Assembly: GCF_004364335.1 (NCBI RefSeq)
Contig: NZ_SOCR01000020.1
Coordinates: forward strand, 1-52,167
Reading direction: 5' to 3'
DNA: 52,167 nucleotides
Origin: Pseudomonas graminis
GTDB lineage: Bacteria > Pseudomonadota > Gammaproteobacteria > Pseudomonadales > Pseudomonadaceae
The notes under the pieces: generated by a model
Seen by the model: only the letters and a program-made list of their open reading frames with translations
What the model was told of the DNA's origin: nothing
Databases searched by the model: none
Translations under genes and position numbers: made by a program
Shown: in pieces, positions 8,108 to 17,300 of the stretch
Layout: every line of letters begins with the position of its first letter
Numbering within the stretch: position 1 is the stretch's first letter

Positions 8108-8746
8108 TTACCAGCTGCCGTAGGGGATTCCGTGCTGGTCAATCCAGGCTTGGGCTGCTGGATTTGGGGCTCGGTAAAACAGCCCTTTTCCGTCTTGGTT
8201 GGGGCCTAGCGGCTCTACTTTAGCTTGGTAACGGCCGACTTCTTTGAAGCCCAGGCACGATCCGCCTAACCACACTTTTACAATTCCCCCTGGCGCCATT
8301 CCTAAGGTGACGGTGTCGCGAAAGTCTTCTTTCCACTCGCCAGCCCAGAGGCAAAATCCTTTCTCTGGTTTGATCATCTCATCACGGACCCACTGCGGTA
8401 TCCGAATGCTGATTTTGTAAGCTTGAGGCTCCACTATTGACTGCCAACGCAGAAGGAGTTGGTCTGGTAAGTCAACGTTGTTGATGGGTTTGCCGCCTGA
8501 TGTGCCTTTATGCCAACCCTCGGGCTTACGCGTGTAACCGGCCACCCCAGCATGCACATTGAAGAAAACGTATCCTCGCTGATCGAGCACATCGACGCTT
8601 TCCACCCACACTTCCATGTGTTTGGGCGCGGCGAAGCCTACATACCACGCCGGATAGGGCAGCTTGACGGGCGGGGGTACTGACCCTCCCGTTGCACAGG
8701 CACTCAAGCTGATCAGGTATCCGACCGCCAAGACCAGACGCCTCAT
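8108..8746 (-). CDS. DUF2931-like lipoprotein, probable T6SS immunity protein, copy 2
   Basis: 212 residues. An N-terminal lipoprotein signal ends in the lipobox LSAC (Cys about residue 17), so the protein should be anchored in a membrane facing the periplasm. The body follows the DUF2931 pattern (LPYPAWYVGFAAPKHMEVW, then VDVLDQRGYVFF and LGMAPGGIVKVW) and ends HGIPYGSW. It is a full-length paralog of the neighbour at 8907-9545, with the same length and the same last eight residues. The start at 8746 was chosen to match that paralog. DUF2931 lipoproteins are commonly found beside T6SS lipase effectors, and this pair follows one, so it likely neutralises the phospholipase or a variant of it. 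Base composition looks less GC-rich than the core genes. Confidence 0.82.
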   Translation of the reverse strand: MRRLVLAVGYLISLSACATGGSVPPPVKLPYPAWYVGFAAPKHMEVWVESVDVLDQRGYVFFNVHAGVAGYTRKPEGWHKGTSGGKPINNVDLPDQLLLRWQSIVEPQAYKISIRIPQWVRDEMIKPEKGFCLWAGEWKEDFRDTVTLGMAPGGIVKVWLGGSCLGFKEVGRYQAKVEPLGPNQDGKGLFYRAPNPAAQAWIDQHGIPYGSW

Positions 8747-8840
8747 TCGGGAAACCCAGTCTGCAACTTGAAGCCTTGAACAAAGCCGCAAATGCGCTAG
8801 CCGTCGCGTGTCGTGATGCTCCTTGTTAGCACTCATGGTC

Positions 8841-8910
8841 CAATTACCAATTACCAATTACCAATTACCAATTACCAATTACCAATTACCAATTACCAAT
8901 TACCAATTAC
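8841..8910. repeat. Ten perfect copies of a 7-bp tandem repeat between paralogs
   Basis: CAATTAC is repeated ten times without error. A degraded eleventh unit follows at 8911. On the coding (minus) strand the tract begins inside the stop codon of the upstream lipoprotein gene (TGG TAA TTGG...) and ends about 95 bases before the start of the next. Because 7 is not a multiple of 3, every frame meets TAA, so it cannot extend either protein. Such tracts change copy number by slippage. Confidence 0.95.
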
Positions 8911-9545
8911 CAACTGCCATAGGGAATGCCGTGCTGTTCTACGTAAGCTTTGTTCTCCGGTTCGAGCGGGATGTACTTGCCCTTGCTCGCGCCACAGTAG
9001 GGGCCGAGCGGCTCGACTTCGGCTTGGTAACGGCCGACTTCTGTGAAGCCTAAACATGGCCCGCCAACCCAGACTTTCACAATGCCTCCCGGAGCCATTC
9101 CCAGCGCAATCGAGAAACGGTAGCCATCTATCCATTCTTTTGAGCCGCGGCAGTAGACCCGCTCTGGCCTAACCATTTCAGCGCGTACCCACTGAGGGAT
9201 GGGAATTCTGGCCTTGTAAGCTTGCGGCTCAACTAGTGACTGCCAGCGCAGAAAGATTTGGGCAGGCAGATCTACGTTATTTATAGGCTTCGACTTGCCC
9301 CCTCCTTGATGCCAGCCCTCGACCTTTCCGGTGTAGCTTGCGACCCCGCCATGGACTCGGAAAAATGCAAGGCCACGCTGATCTAAAACATCTACGGTCT
9401 CCACCCACACTTCCATGTGCTCTGGCGCAGCCAACCCTATGTACCACGCTGGATACGGCAGTTTAGGAAACGGGGGGAGTCTGGGCCCACTCGCGCACGC
9501 GGTAAGGCTCAGCAGCATGCCGGCTAAGCAAATTAGCCGTCTCAT
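8907..9545 (-). CDS. DUF2931-like lipoprotein, probable T6SS immunity protein, copy 1
   Basis: 212 residues. A lipoprotein signal with lipobox LTAC is followed by the DUF2931-type body (LPYPAWYIGLAAPEHMEVW, VDVLDQRGLAFF, LGMAPGGIVKVW) and a C-terminus HGIPYGSW shared with the second copy. Its ATG overlaps the vgrG stop as ATGA, so it is translationally coupled to the effector, as expected of the cognate immunity protein. A periplasm-facing lipoprotein fits protection from a phospholipase that attacks membranes from that side. By eye, well over half of its residues match the downstream paralog. The middle (about residues 120-165) and the stretch before the last ten residues differ most, which may set specificity. 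Confidence 0.85.
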   Translation of the reverse strand: MRRLICLAGMLLSLTACASGPRLPPFPKLPYPAWYIGLAAPEHMEVWVETVDVLDQRGLAFFRVHGGVASYTGKVEGWHQGGGKSKPINNVDLPAQIFLRWQSLVEPQAYKARIPIPQWVRAEMVRPERVYCRGSKEWIDGYRFSIALGMAPGGIVKVWVGGPCLGFTEVGRYQAEVEPLGPYCGASKGKYIPLEPENKAYVEQHGIPYGSW

Positions 9546-12500
9546 TCTGGGTAACCTTCTTGCGGACGATTGAGGTGCACGTTCCTACGATTCAGCGGCG
9601 CCGGTTTGCTCAATAGAAAGGGACCCTCAGGGGTCCAGTGAGCGGACATGTGGATGTAACGCGCTCGCAGCAACGCCTCTTGAGCAGGCTCAAGGCGTAC
9701 GAGTCGGTCCGTCATTACCTGCTGCAAGATTCGCTTTGCGATAGGCATGAGCTCGTCGGGCATTGCGAGTTCAGGCCGCTCCTCCAGACCCTTGAATGGA
9801 ACGCCGTGACGTACCGCTAGTTCACGCATTACGCGCAATGCAATCTGGCTCAGTTCGCCATGTACTGGGCGTTCGAGCAGCACGGTTATCCAGTAGTCCT
9901 GCACGACCGGCTCAGCTTTGCCGCGGGGGTTAGTTGCTGCAAGCCAGGCTTTCACCGCAACGTAGCCATCGCGGGCCACGCCTGATTCGCGCAATGTCTT
10001 GGCGTCCGCCTCTGCACGGGCCCAGGCGGTGTGGGATTCAACCCTTTGACCGGTCGGAACGCTGGCCTTGCATGGCTGCATCATCCACAACTTTTCTCGT
10101 GCTCGTGGCAGGTAGCCCCCGCCGACATCGGAGTGAGCGCCCGGCAGTCCGATCTGGAGGTGCGTGTGGTGGACGTTATTAAGAGAAAAGTCCGCTCGAT
10201 ATTCGTCAAGGGCTTGAAGGTGAATAACCTGCCGCGCGCAGTCAGGTGGAAGGTAGAGATTAACGCCACGATTAAGGTCGTTGCCAGGACTGAAGTCACC
10301 ATGTAGAGGATCTGAGATGGCTGCAACGGTATCGAACAGGCCGATCAAGTTGATGGATACGTCCGCCGAAGCATCAAATCCCTTCCTAAGACCGAAGTTT
10401 CCAGCCTTGAGCACTTCGGCAAATATGCCGCACTGCGGCTTGATGAATTCATTTGCGCAATGACGCGCCGCCGCCGCTCCGCGGCTAAATCCGAAAATAT
10501 CGACCTCAACTTTTTTAATAAAAGTTCCCGCATTGTTTTCTTCAAACAGGCTCAACTGGCTCTTGATGGACATTGGTGCTTGTCTGACGCGAGCCACCAC
10601 CCCAGTCTCACCCTGCCCGAGGCCTTGACCAATCAGCCTGTCATCTTTGCCGCCACTGCGAGTACCGATGCCTTCCATATAGACAGCTAAATAGGCGATC
10701 TCTTGGTCTGCCTTAAGCAGAGTAGTGCTGTTATCCGGATACAAGTCATACAAATACGCCACGTTACTCGGCGCATTCCCGTAACTGTTATTCGGCGCGC
10801 TGTTGAACGCACTCCCGTCAAACTCTCCAAACCCATACTGCTTGCACGTCGCGGCAATGCTCTCCAGCTCTTCACTGCTAAAGGTCTCCAGATCCTGCCG
10901 TCGGCAACGCTCCGTCGCTGCCGCGTTGCTCTGATTATTACCGGTCCCGTCAAAGAACAGCCCAATGCGCAGGGTGATGCCTTCGGTGATTTCCTCTTCC
11001 TCTTCTTCCTCCTCAGGTTCAGGCTTCGGACGCGGCGTCAGCCATTCTTCGGGCTGCGGAAAGTCGATCGCCACGCGTCCGGGCAACATCGTGTGGACGG
11101 GCATGGTTCTGCCGTCCTTGTCGGTCACGCCGTTGAATACTTCGCCGTCCTGCGTGGTGATCCGGTAACGAACAAAGCGTGCTGCGGCCTGTTGCGCGTC
11201 GACCAGGGTATACCCCGCCCCATAGCCATAAGGTATTGGCGTCACCGGCGTCGTCAGCGTGGTGGCAGCGGCCTTCAGCACGTAAGCGGCCCGGTGATAG
11301 ATATTCCCCGGCGCGCCCAGCTCGATCTCGCCGTTTTTGATGCGGATGAATGCGTCACCGCAATTCAGGAGGAGCTCTTCCGGGGCGCTGATTTCGATCC
11401 GGCCGGCCAGGCTTTCAATCTTGATGTCGTTGTTGGCCAGTGCATGCAGTGCGGCACTTTGGGCGTGAAGCTGGACGTCGCCCTGAACCGCTTTTAATTG
11501 CAGACCCTTGGTCACAGCGCACAGGCTGATCGCACCCTCGGCGGTGCCGGTTATGCTGCGTCCGGCGCTGAGGTCGGTTGAGCGTGATGAGGTGATGGCG
11601 ACGCTTTCGCGACCGGAGGACAGGCAGATCGCTTCAGGAGTGACGATGCCGATGCCGGCCGGTGCGTGTAGCAGCAGACCGGGCTCGGTGAGGTGAGTCA
11701 GCGCATCGTTCAGTTGAGTTTGGCCGCTCGTATCGGCGGGAATGGCGCCCGCACTCTTTGCAGCCAGGGCCATGGTGCGGGCCAGGGACAGCGCGGTTTC
11801 GAGCTGGTCGATTGCATCATCCATGTCCAGCTGCATCCCGTGGGCCCTGGTCTGTTCATCCGCACTGATAAACAGCCCGCTTCCCGCCCGAATCGCGCCC
11901 CGGCCATCGGTACGCAACTCAAACCCTTCGCCGCGCTTATCCTTCTCGTTGTCGACCAGATGCCCAAGGTTCAGCTGGCTCTTGCCGCTGTGTTCGGTGC
12001 TGAGTTTGATGTGTTCCTGGCCGCGCTCGTCCTCCATGCGAAGCTTGTTGTTCGCCGGGGTCCGCAGCACGTTGCGTTTGTAATCGCTGCGCAGCAGCGT
12101 CACATGATCGGGATGGCAACTGTCATGAAGCGCGTGAGCGATATACGGCCGGTCCGGGTCGCCTTGCTCGAAGGCAATCGCCACTTCGGTCCCGCAGATC
12201 AGCGGCAGGTGCAAGCCGTGGGTATCGCCCGCATAGGATCGAGCCAATCTGAGCCACAGGCTTTCCTCACCCAGCTTCCAGCTGTCGCGATCAAACAGAA
12301 AGCTGACTTTGTAGCGGCCTTCGCTGTCGATGTGGCTGTACGGATCGTTGGCCAGCGAGCTGGTGACACGGGCCGGAACAGTGCCCACTATCTCGGGCCT
12401 GGCCAGCAACGGCGGCCGAAAACACACGCTCTCGGAATACGGAATCGCCTCAAAACTCAGTTCAAAACTGCGATCCCGCGCAGCGCGCAGCTTCAATCCA

Positions 12501-13567
12501 GTGATCACCGCACCCGGCTCAAACGCTTGCGGCGCACCACCCGAAATCTGCAGCACCTGCGCCAACCCCAACGAAGCACTGCTGCTAATTCCGGTCAGCC
12601 GAGTCTGGTTATTGAGATACCGCTCATGCCGCAACCGTCCATAGAAAAACCCGCTTTCACCCTCTAAATCTTCATCCTGATCCAGCTTGTCGCCGAGCAC
12701 CTTGTACGGCTCGGCATAGTGATAAGCCTCGCCGTAAGTCGTGGTATCACCGCGCGTCTGATCAACATCCCCATCCAGCCATGCGTTCGCATCCCGATGG
12801 TGATAAGCCCGAAAGTGAACGCTCTTCTCCACCACCTCATGACTGACCTGCAGCCCCCAAACCCCATCCGCGCCGCTGCTGCCCAACCCCGACTGAGGCC
12901 TGAACGGCAAACTGATCCGAGGGCGAGCGTAATGACGCTGATCATCATGGAACTCGACGACCGCAATACCCAATCGCTCGTCATTGGTAAAGCGATACCA
13001 GATCCCTACCTCCGCCAGTAGCCGCGAGATAAACGCCAGATCACTCTCGCCGTACTGCATCACTTGCTCGCGCTTCGGATACTCCCGAACCAGCGTGAAC
13101 AGAAAATCCTGCCCCTCAAAGTCATGCCGAGTCCGCAGAATGCTCTCGACAATCTGCGGCACCGACTGATGCTGATAGATCCGGAACTGCCGCCCACGGG
13201 CCAGCAACGCCAGGCGCGGCTGCAAAGTAATCTCGTATCTGGCCTCGTCAGCAGAGCCGGAAAGCCGCTTAAAGCCTGTCACCACCCCATGCAGCGTTCG
13301 CAACGGTTTAACCGACGGGACCGGCAAACCACGAACCGCCACCGGCAGGGTGTGAGGCGCAGCATGCAGGCTGAACTGAGCGGTCTTCCCCAGCACCCGC
13401 TCGGCGCCGATGTCCGGCTCGACGGAGGTAAATTCCACGCGATACAGAAACGGCTGACTCAGCTGTTCCTCGCCCTCGAAGGCAAGAACATCGAGCGCAA
13501 TGGGCAGACGATGAATAACAAGTGTGTGGCGGCTGTGATCGAAGAAAGGCGGCAATGCGGTGATCAT
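9542..13567 (-). CDS. VgrG spike fused to a DUF2235 (Tle1-like) phospholipase effector domain
   Basis: 1341 residues, about twice a plain VgrG. Residues about 1-500 form the VgrG gp27/gp5-like base, including an OB-fold region with GRYKVSFLFDRDSW and FEQGDPDRPYIAHALHD. About 500-740 is the repetitive beta-helix needle (DUF2345-like). A small beta domain follows (FVRYRITTQDGEVF, about 790-840), then an acidic linker with a run of eight Glu (about 850-862). From about 865 comes a DUF2235 alpha/beta hydrolase: LFFDGTGNN, the nucleophile elbow GFSRG with Ser1028, FDTVAAISDP with Asp1079 and AHSDVGGGY with His1145 as a plausible Ser-Asp-His triad. This is a specialised VgrG delivering a membrane-lipid hydrolase to rival cells. 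No hcp, sheath, adaptor or other T6SS gene is nearby, so it is an orphan island. Confidence 0.92.
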   Translation of the reverse strand: MITALPPFFDHSRHTLVIHRLPIALDVLAFEGEEQLSQPFLYRVEFTSVEPDIGAERVLGKTAQFSLHAAPHTLPVAVRGLPVPSVKPLRTLHGVVTGFKRLSGSADEARYEITLQPRLALLARGRQFRIYQHQSVPQIVESILRTRHDFEGQDFLFTLVREYPKREQVMQYGESDLAFISRLLAEVGIWYRFTNDERLGIAVVEFHDDQRHYARPRISLPFRPQSGLGSSGADGVWGLQVSHEVVEKSVHFRAYHHRDANAWLDGDVDQTRGDTTTYGEAYHYAEPYKVLGDKLDQDEDLEGESGFFYGRLRHERYLNNQTRLTGISSSASLGLAQVLQISGGAPQAFEPGAVITGLKLRAARDRSFELSFEAIPYSESVCFRPPLLARPEIVGTVPARVTSSLANDPYSHIDSEGRYKVSFLFDRDSWKLGEESLWLRLARSYAGDTHGLHLPLICGTEVAIAFEQGDPDRPYIAHALHDSCHPDHVTLLRSDYKRNVLRTPANNKLRMEDERGQEHIKLSTEHSGKSQLNLGHLVDNEKDKRGEGFELRTDGRGAIRAGSGLFISADEQTRAHGMQLDMDDAIDQLETALSLARTMALAAKSAGAIPADTSGQTQLNDALTHLTEPGLLLHAPAGIGIVTPEAICLSSGRESVAITSSRSTDLSAGRSITGTAEGAISLCAVTKGLQLKAVQGDVQLHAQSAALHALANNDIKIESLAGRIEISAPEELLLNCGDAFIRIKNGEIELGAPGNIYHRAAYVLKAAATTLTTPVTPIPYGYGAGYTLVDAQQAAARFVRYRITTQDGEVFNGVTDKDGRTMPVHTMLPGRVAIDFPQPEEWLTPRPKPEPEEEEEEEEITEGITLRIGLFFDGTGNNQSNAAATERCRRQDLETFSSEELESIAATCKQYGFGEFDGSAFNSAPNNSYGNAPSNVAYLYDLYPDNSTTLLKADQEIAYLAVYMEGIGTRSGGKDDRLIGQGLGQGETGVVARVRQAPMSIKSQLSLFEENNAGTFIKKVEVDIFGFSRGAAAARHCANEFIKPQCGIFAEVLKAGNFGLRKGFDASADVSINLIGLFDTVAAISDPLHGDFSPGNDLNRGVNLYLPPDCARQVIHLQALDEYRADFSLNNVHHTHLQIGLPGAHSDVGGGYLPRAREKLWMMQPCKASVPTGQRVESHTAWARAEADAKTLRESGVARDGYVAVKAWLAATNPRGKAEPVVQDYWITVLLERPVHGELSQIALRVMRELAVRHGVPFKGLEERPELAMPDELMPIAKRILQQVMTDRLVRLEPAQEALLRARYIHMSAHWTPEGPFLLSKPAPLNRRNVHLNRPQEGYPE

Positions 13568-13808
13568 GAATGAGCGTCCCTGGCAGGAGAAAGCGCCCCT
13601 GACCGGTCTGCAGAAAACCGGATCAACTCGTCCATGAGAGAGGGCTGAAGCGGGCGAAGATGAGGCATTTCAAAGCGTCATTCCATAGGCAAAACACGAA
13701 CCGGACGCGTCCTAATGGAGATCAGGAAATGCCCTACACGGCCTCCTAAATCGAGACCCCGCGCGACGAGTGCTAGACTCCCGCACTGTCCATTGCCCGA
13801 CCGATTTC

Positions 13809-14822
13809 ATGTTCCCTCTCTCCTCACCACTCCCTCCCGCACCGCTGCAATTGCTCAATTTCGACTGGCTCCAGGCAGCCGGCGTGAAGGCGGCGATCCT
13901 GCGGCTGGACCTTGTCGACCCGCTGATCAGCGGCAATAAATGGTTCAAGCTCAAGCACCATCTGGCGGCGGCTGAACAGGCCGGGGCACAGGGCGTTATC
14001 AGCCTGGGCGGCGCGCATTCCAATCACCTGCATGCGCTGGCGGCGGCGGGCAAGCGCTTCGGTTTTACCACGGTCGGGCTGGTGCGCGGGCATAGAGTCG
14101 AGACGCCGACGGTGCTCGATATGCAGGCTTTCGGCATGGAGTTGCATTGGCTGGGTTACGCCGGTTATCGCGCGCGGCATGACGCGGATTTCTGGGTGCC
14201 GTGGCGCGAGCGCTATCCGCATCTGTTTCCGGTGGCTGAAGGCGGCGGTGGGCTCGACGGCGCTGAGGGCTGTGCTGAAATCGTCGAGCAGGCGCGCAGC
14301 CAGATGGGTCAATTGGGTTGGGAAGATTACGACGCCTGGTGGCTGGCGTGTGGCACCGGCACAACGTTGGCGGGGCTGGTGCTGGCGGAGGCGGGGCAGC
14401 ATGCGGTGATTGGCGCCATGGCGGTGCCTGGGGATCATGGGGTGGCAGGTAACGTCGACGCATTGCTCCGGGAGGGTACGCGAACGTGTGAGAAATGGAC
14501 TACGGCAATATCGGAATATGTGGACCCTGAAAAAAGCAGCTGTTTGAAGTCAAGGGTGCCTTATTCGTTGCTTGATGCATCCCGCGGCGCCTTTGCCAGG
14601 ACTGATGCTCAGTTGCTCGACTTCATCCGTTGCTGCGAGCGCGAATCCGGAATCCCGTTCGAGCCCATCTACACCGGCAAGGCGCTGTTGGCGTTGAAGC
14701 AGTACGTACAGGAGGGGCGATTCGCGATCGGCACCCGGTTGATATTTATACATTCGGGCGGGCTGCAAGGCAGGCGCTCCAGTGACGAGGCCGCTGATCT
14801 TTGTGTGTCGTCACTCACGTAA
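13809..14822 (+). CDS. PLP-dependent D-cysteine desulfhydrase / ACC deaminase-family enzyme
   Basis: 337 residues, a fold-type II PLP enzyme of the ACC deaminase/D-cysteine desulfhydrase family. Visible are the PLP lysine motif LISGNKWFKLKHHL, the substrate-loop motif SLGGAHSNHLHALA and the glycine-rich stretch ACGTGTTLAGLV. Family members split D-cysteine or 1-aminocyclopropane-1-carboxylate; the exact substrate is undecided here. I chose the ATG at 13809 because the family N-terminus begins soon after it. Its ribosome-binding site is poor, and an upstream in-frame ATG at 13770 is possible. It diverges from vgrG across 241 bases that must hold both promoters. The next gene starts 15 bases after its stop. 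Confidence 0.87.
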   Translation: MFPLSSPLPPAPLQLLNFDWLQAAGVKAAILRLDLVDPLISGNKWFKLKHHLAAAEQAGAQGVISLGGAHSNHLHALAAAGKRFGFTTVGLVRGHRVETPTVLDMQAFGMELHWLGYAGYRARHDADFWVPWRERYPHLFPVAEGGGGLDGAEGCAEIVEQARSQMGQLGWEDYDAWWLACGTGTTLAGLVLAEAGQHAVIGAMAVPGDHGVAGNVDALLREGTRTCEKWTTAISEYVDPEKSSCLKSRVPYSLLDASRGAFARTDAQLLDFIRCCERESGIPFEPIYTGKALLALKQYVQEGRFAIGTRLIFIHSGGLQGRRSSDEAADLCVSSLT

Positions 14823-14837
14823 AACAAGGGAGTTCCA

Positions 14838-15677
14838 ATGCTGTTGAAGTTCATGGGTTATCTGCACGCCAAAAAAGTCAGGTTCGTTAAAAAGCGTCGG
14901 CGTCTTTCGCTCAAAGTAAGCTTGTATGACGCTGGCCTGCTCATTGCTGTGTTGTCACTTCTCGTCGCGGCGTACACCGGTGAGTTGGGAGCGGCGGCCC
15001 ATAGCCTCATGGCGATGTCAGGTATCCCGCTGATTATTGCCCTGTGTATTGAGATCAACGGCTGGATCGGAGCCGTGGATCGATGGGCGAAGCGCTCTTT
15101 ATATGGCAAAGCCCTGATGGCCGGGCTGTTGACCATGTCCGCTTCGGTGTCCGCCGGCTACGCTTCTACGCTGATCAATGAATTCTCGAAAACGGTGTCG
15201 AATCCCTTTCCGTATACCACCGCCTTTATTGCAGTACCCGCCACTGTCGTTGTGGCCGTTGCGTTTCTCACGCTGCTGTATATCAGTGTTGCCATTCGCG
15301 CTTTTGGCTACGGCGTGTGGTCTGCGCTGGTCAACAACCTTCTGTTTGTTGTGTTTTCAGGGCGTGCTTCGTTCAAGCGCTCGCGAGCGCGCTTAGGCCG
15401 GCGGGTGCAGCTCGAATTCGCACGGCTGATCGCCATGGCGATGTTGTTTCTGGTCATCACCTTCGCGTCGCCGTGGTTCGACAGGGCGCTACTGGGCGTG
15501 GCCGAGATTTTTGCGTACCGGTTGGAAACCTATGCCCAGGATGCGTGCGCCAAGCCTCGCGAACGCATTGTGCGCGTGGATGACGATGTGGTGCTCGTCG
15601 CTACGGCGGATAAATGGGATGTGAAATACGAACCAAGGTTGTGCCCACGGGCGTTTGGTCTGAAGGGGAGCAAATGA
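14838..15677 (+). CDS. Unknown integral membrane protein
   Basis: 279 residues, family not recognised. The N-terminus is strongly basic (KKVRFVKKRRRLSLK), followed by about four to five hydrophobic segments near residues 32-48, 58-72, 95-112, 130-155 and 195-212. The C-terminal part (about 225-279) is soluble and contains two Cys. The start has a good GGGAG ribosome-binding site. It lies 15 bases behind the PLP enzyme and is probably co-transcribed, but nothing in it ties it to that reaction. Similar orphan membrane proteins in Pseudomonas are annotated only as hypothetical. Confidence 0.8.
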   Translation: MLLKFMGYLHAKKVRFVKKRRRLSLKVSLYDAGLLIAVLSLLVAAYTGELGAAAHSLMAMSGIPLIIALCIEINGWIGAVDRWAKRSLYGKALMAGLLTMSASVSAGYASTLINEFSKTVSNPFPYTTAFIAVPATVVVAVAFLTLLYISVAIRAFGYGVWSALVNNLLFVVFSGRASFKRSRARLGRRVQLEFARLIAMAMLFLVITFASPWFDRALLGVAEIFAYRLETYAQDACAKPRERIVRVDDDVVLVATADKWDVKYEPRLCPRAFGLKGSK

Positions 15678-15818
15678 CCCAATCCACGCACTGGCATGAA
15701 TCCTGCGGCCCACAGCCTCCGACAGGTCGGTCCTGAGTACGTCGGCGACATTTCTGGAGTCAGGCGGGCAGGGCGCTGTGCCGATAATCGGATCTTTCCC
15801 ACGCGCGCCGAGGTTTCC

Positions 15819-17159
15819 ATGACCACTCCCGTCCTTGAGCAGGTTGATCCTGCCACCCTGAGAAAAGTCATCGTGGCGGCGGCCATTGGCAATTTCGTCG
15901 AATGGTTCGACTTCGCGGTGTACGGCGTTCTGGCCACGACCATCGCCCAGCAGTTCTTCCCCAGCGGCGATGCCAGCGCGGCGCTATTGAAAACCTTCGC
16001 AGTGTTCGCCGTGGCCTTCGCGTTTCGGCCGCTGGGCGGGGTGTTTTTCGGCATGCTGGGCGACCGCATCGGCCGCAAGCGCACGCTGGCGTTCACCATT
16101 CTGTTGATGGCCGGGGCGACGACGATCATCGGTCTGCTGCCGACTTACGCGGCCATCGGCGTTATCGCACCCATCCTGCTCACCCTCATCCGCTGCGCCC
16201 AGGGCTTTTCCGCCGGGGGTGAATACGCGGGCGCGTGCGCTTACTTGATGGAACACGCGCCACGCACGCAACGGGCGTGGTACGGCAGCTTCGTGCCGGT
16301 CTCGACCTTTTCGGCCTTCGCGGCAGCAGCGATCATCGCCTACGCGCTGGAAGCCTCTTTGAGCACCGACGCCATGGGCAGTTGGGGCTGGCGGCTGCCG
16401 TTTCTGATCGCCGCGCCGTTGGGGCTGGTCGGGCTGTACCTGCGCTGGAAACTGGACGAAACCCCCGCGTTTCAGGCGGTCAAGCAGGAACACGCAGTCG
16501 CCCATTCGCCGCTCAAGGAAACCCTGCGCAACCACGGCGCGGCGATTTGCTGCCTTGGCGCGTTCGTGTCGCTGACGGCGCTGTCGTTCTACATGTTCAC
16601 CACCTATTTCGCGACGTACTTGCAGGTGGCGGGAGGGTTGAGTCGTGCGACCGCGCTGCTGGTGTCGTTGATCGCTTTGCTGTTCGCGGCGGCGATCTGT
16701 CCGGTGGCCGGGGCGTTTTCCGACAAAGTCGGGCGACGCAAGACGGTGCTCAGCACCTGTGTCCTGCTGATCGTGGTGGTGTATCCGTCGTTTCTGATGG
16801 CCAGCTCCGGTTCGTTTGTGGCGTCGATCGTCGGCGTGATGTTGCTGGCGATTGGCGCTGTCCTGTGCGGCGTGGTCACGGCGGCGTTGCTGTCGGAGAC
16901 CTTTCCCACGCGTACCCGTTACACCGCTTCGGCGATCACCTACAACATGGCGTACACCATCTTCGGCGGAACGGCACCGCTGATGGCGACCTGGCTGATC
17001 GGCGCAACGGGCAGCAACCTGGCGCCGGCGTTTTACCTGATCGTGATCGCGCTGCTGGCGCTGGCGGGCGGGCTGGCCTTGCCGGAGACGTCAAAAGTGT
17101 CGTTGCATGAGGTGGAAGGCTCGTTGACAGCGCGGGGGAGATTGCAGACGGCGATTTGA
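15819..17159 (+). CDS. MFS metabolite:proton symporter
   Basis: 446 residues, about 12 membrane segments. The start of the first helix, AIGNFVEWFDFAVYG, is the hallmark of the metabolite:H+ symporter family (ProP/KgtP/ShiA/CitA). The loop 2-3 signature appears as GMLGDRIGRKRTLA, and a second as FSDKVGRRKTVL. Substrates of relatives are dicarboxylates, citrate, betaines or shikimate, so only the class can be stated. I chose the ATG at 15819; the in-frame ATG at 15696 would add 41 residues unlike a transporter N-terminus. It probably has its own promoter in the 141 bases after the membrane protein gene. Confidence 0.9.
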   Translation: MTTPVLEQVDPATLRKVIVAAAIGNFVEWFDFAVYGVLATTIAQQFFPSGDASAALLKTFAVFAVAFAFRPLGGVFFGMLGDRIGRKRTLAFTILLMAGATTIIGLLPTYAAIGVIAPILLTLIRCAQGFSAGGEYAGACAYLMEHAPRTQRAWYGSFVPVSTFSAFAAAAIIAYALEASLSTDAMGSWGWRLPFLIAAPLGLVGLYLRWKLDETPAFQAVKQEHAVAHSPLKETLRNHGAAICCLGAFVSLTALSFYMFTTYFATYLQVAGGLSRATALLVSLIALLFAAAICPVAGAFSDKVGRRKTVLSTCVLLIVVVYPSFLMASSGSFVASIVGVMLLAIGAVLCGVVTAALLSETFPTRTRYTASAITYNMAYTIFGGTAPLMATWLIGATGSNLAPAFYLIVIALLALAGGLALPETSKVSLHEVEGSLTARGRLQTAI

Positions 17160-17300
17160 CGAAGGTTCTTCCTTCACGCCACCCACTCACAAATCCGCAA
17201 CAAAACATGGCAGCGGCGCCCCAAAAAATGGCACATTGGCGACCCCTTGTGCCGCTGACATGTTCTGTAACGAGTCCGACGGCGCGTCAACGTTCGATGG

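Noticed and set aside
8747..8857. Upstream extension of the second DUF2931-like gene
   Set aside because: The extended start uses a TTG inside the heptamer tract and would bury the lipoprotein signal. The paralog starts at the equivalent of 8746.
8841..8910. Heptamer tract as a CRISPR array
   Set aside because: The 7-bp units are contiguous with no spacers and no cas genes nearby.
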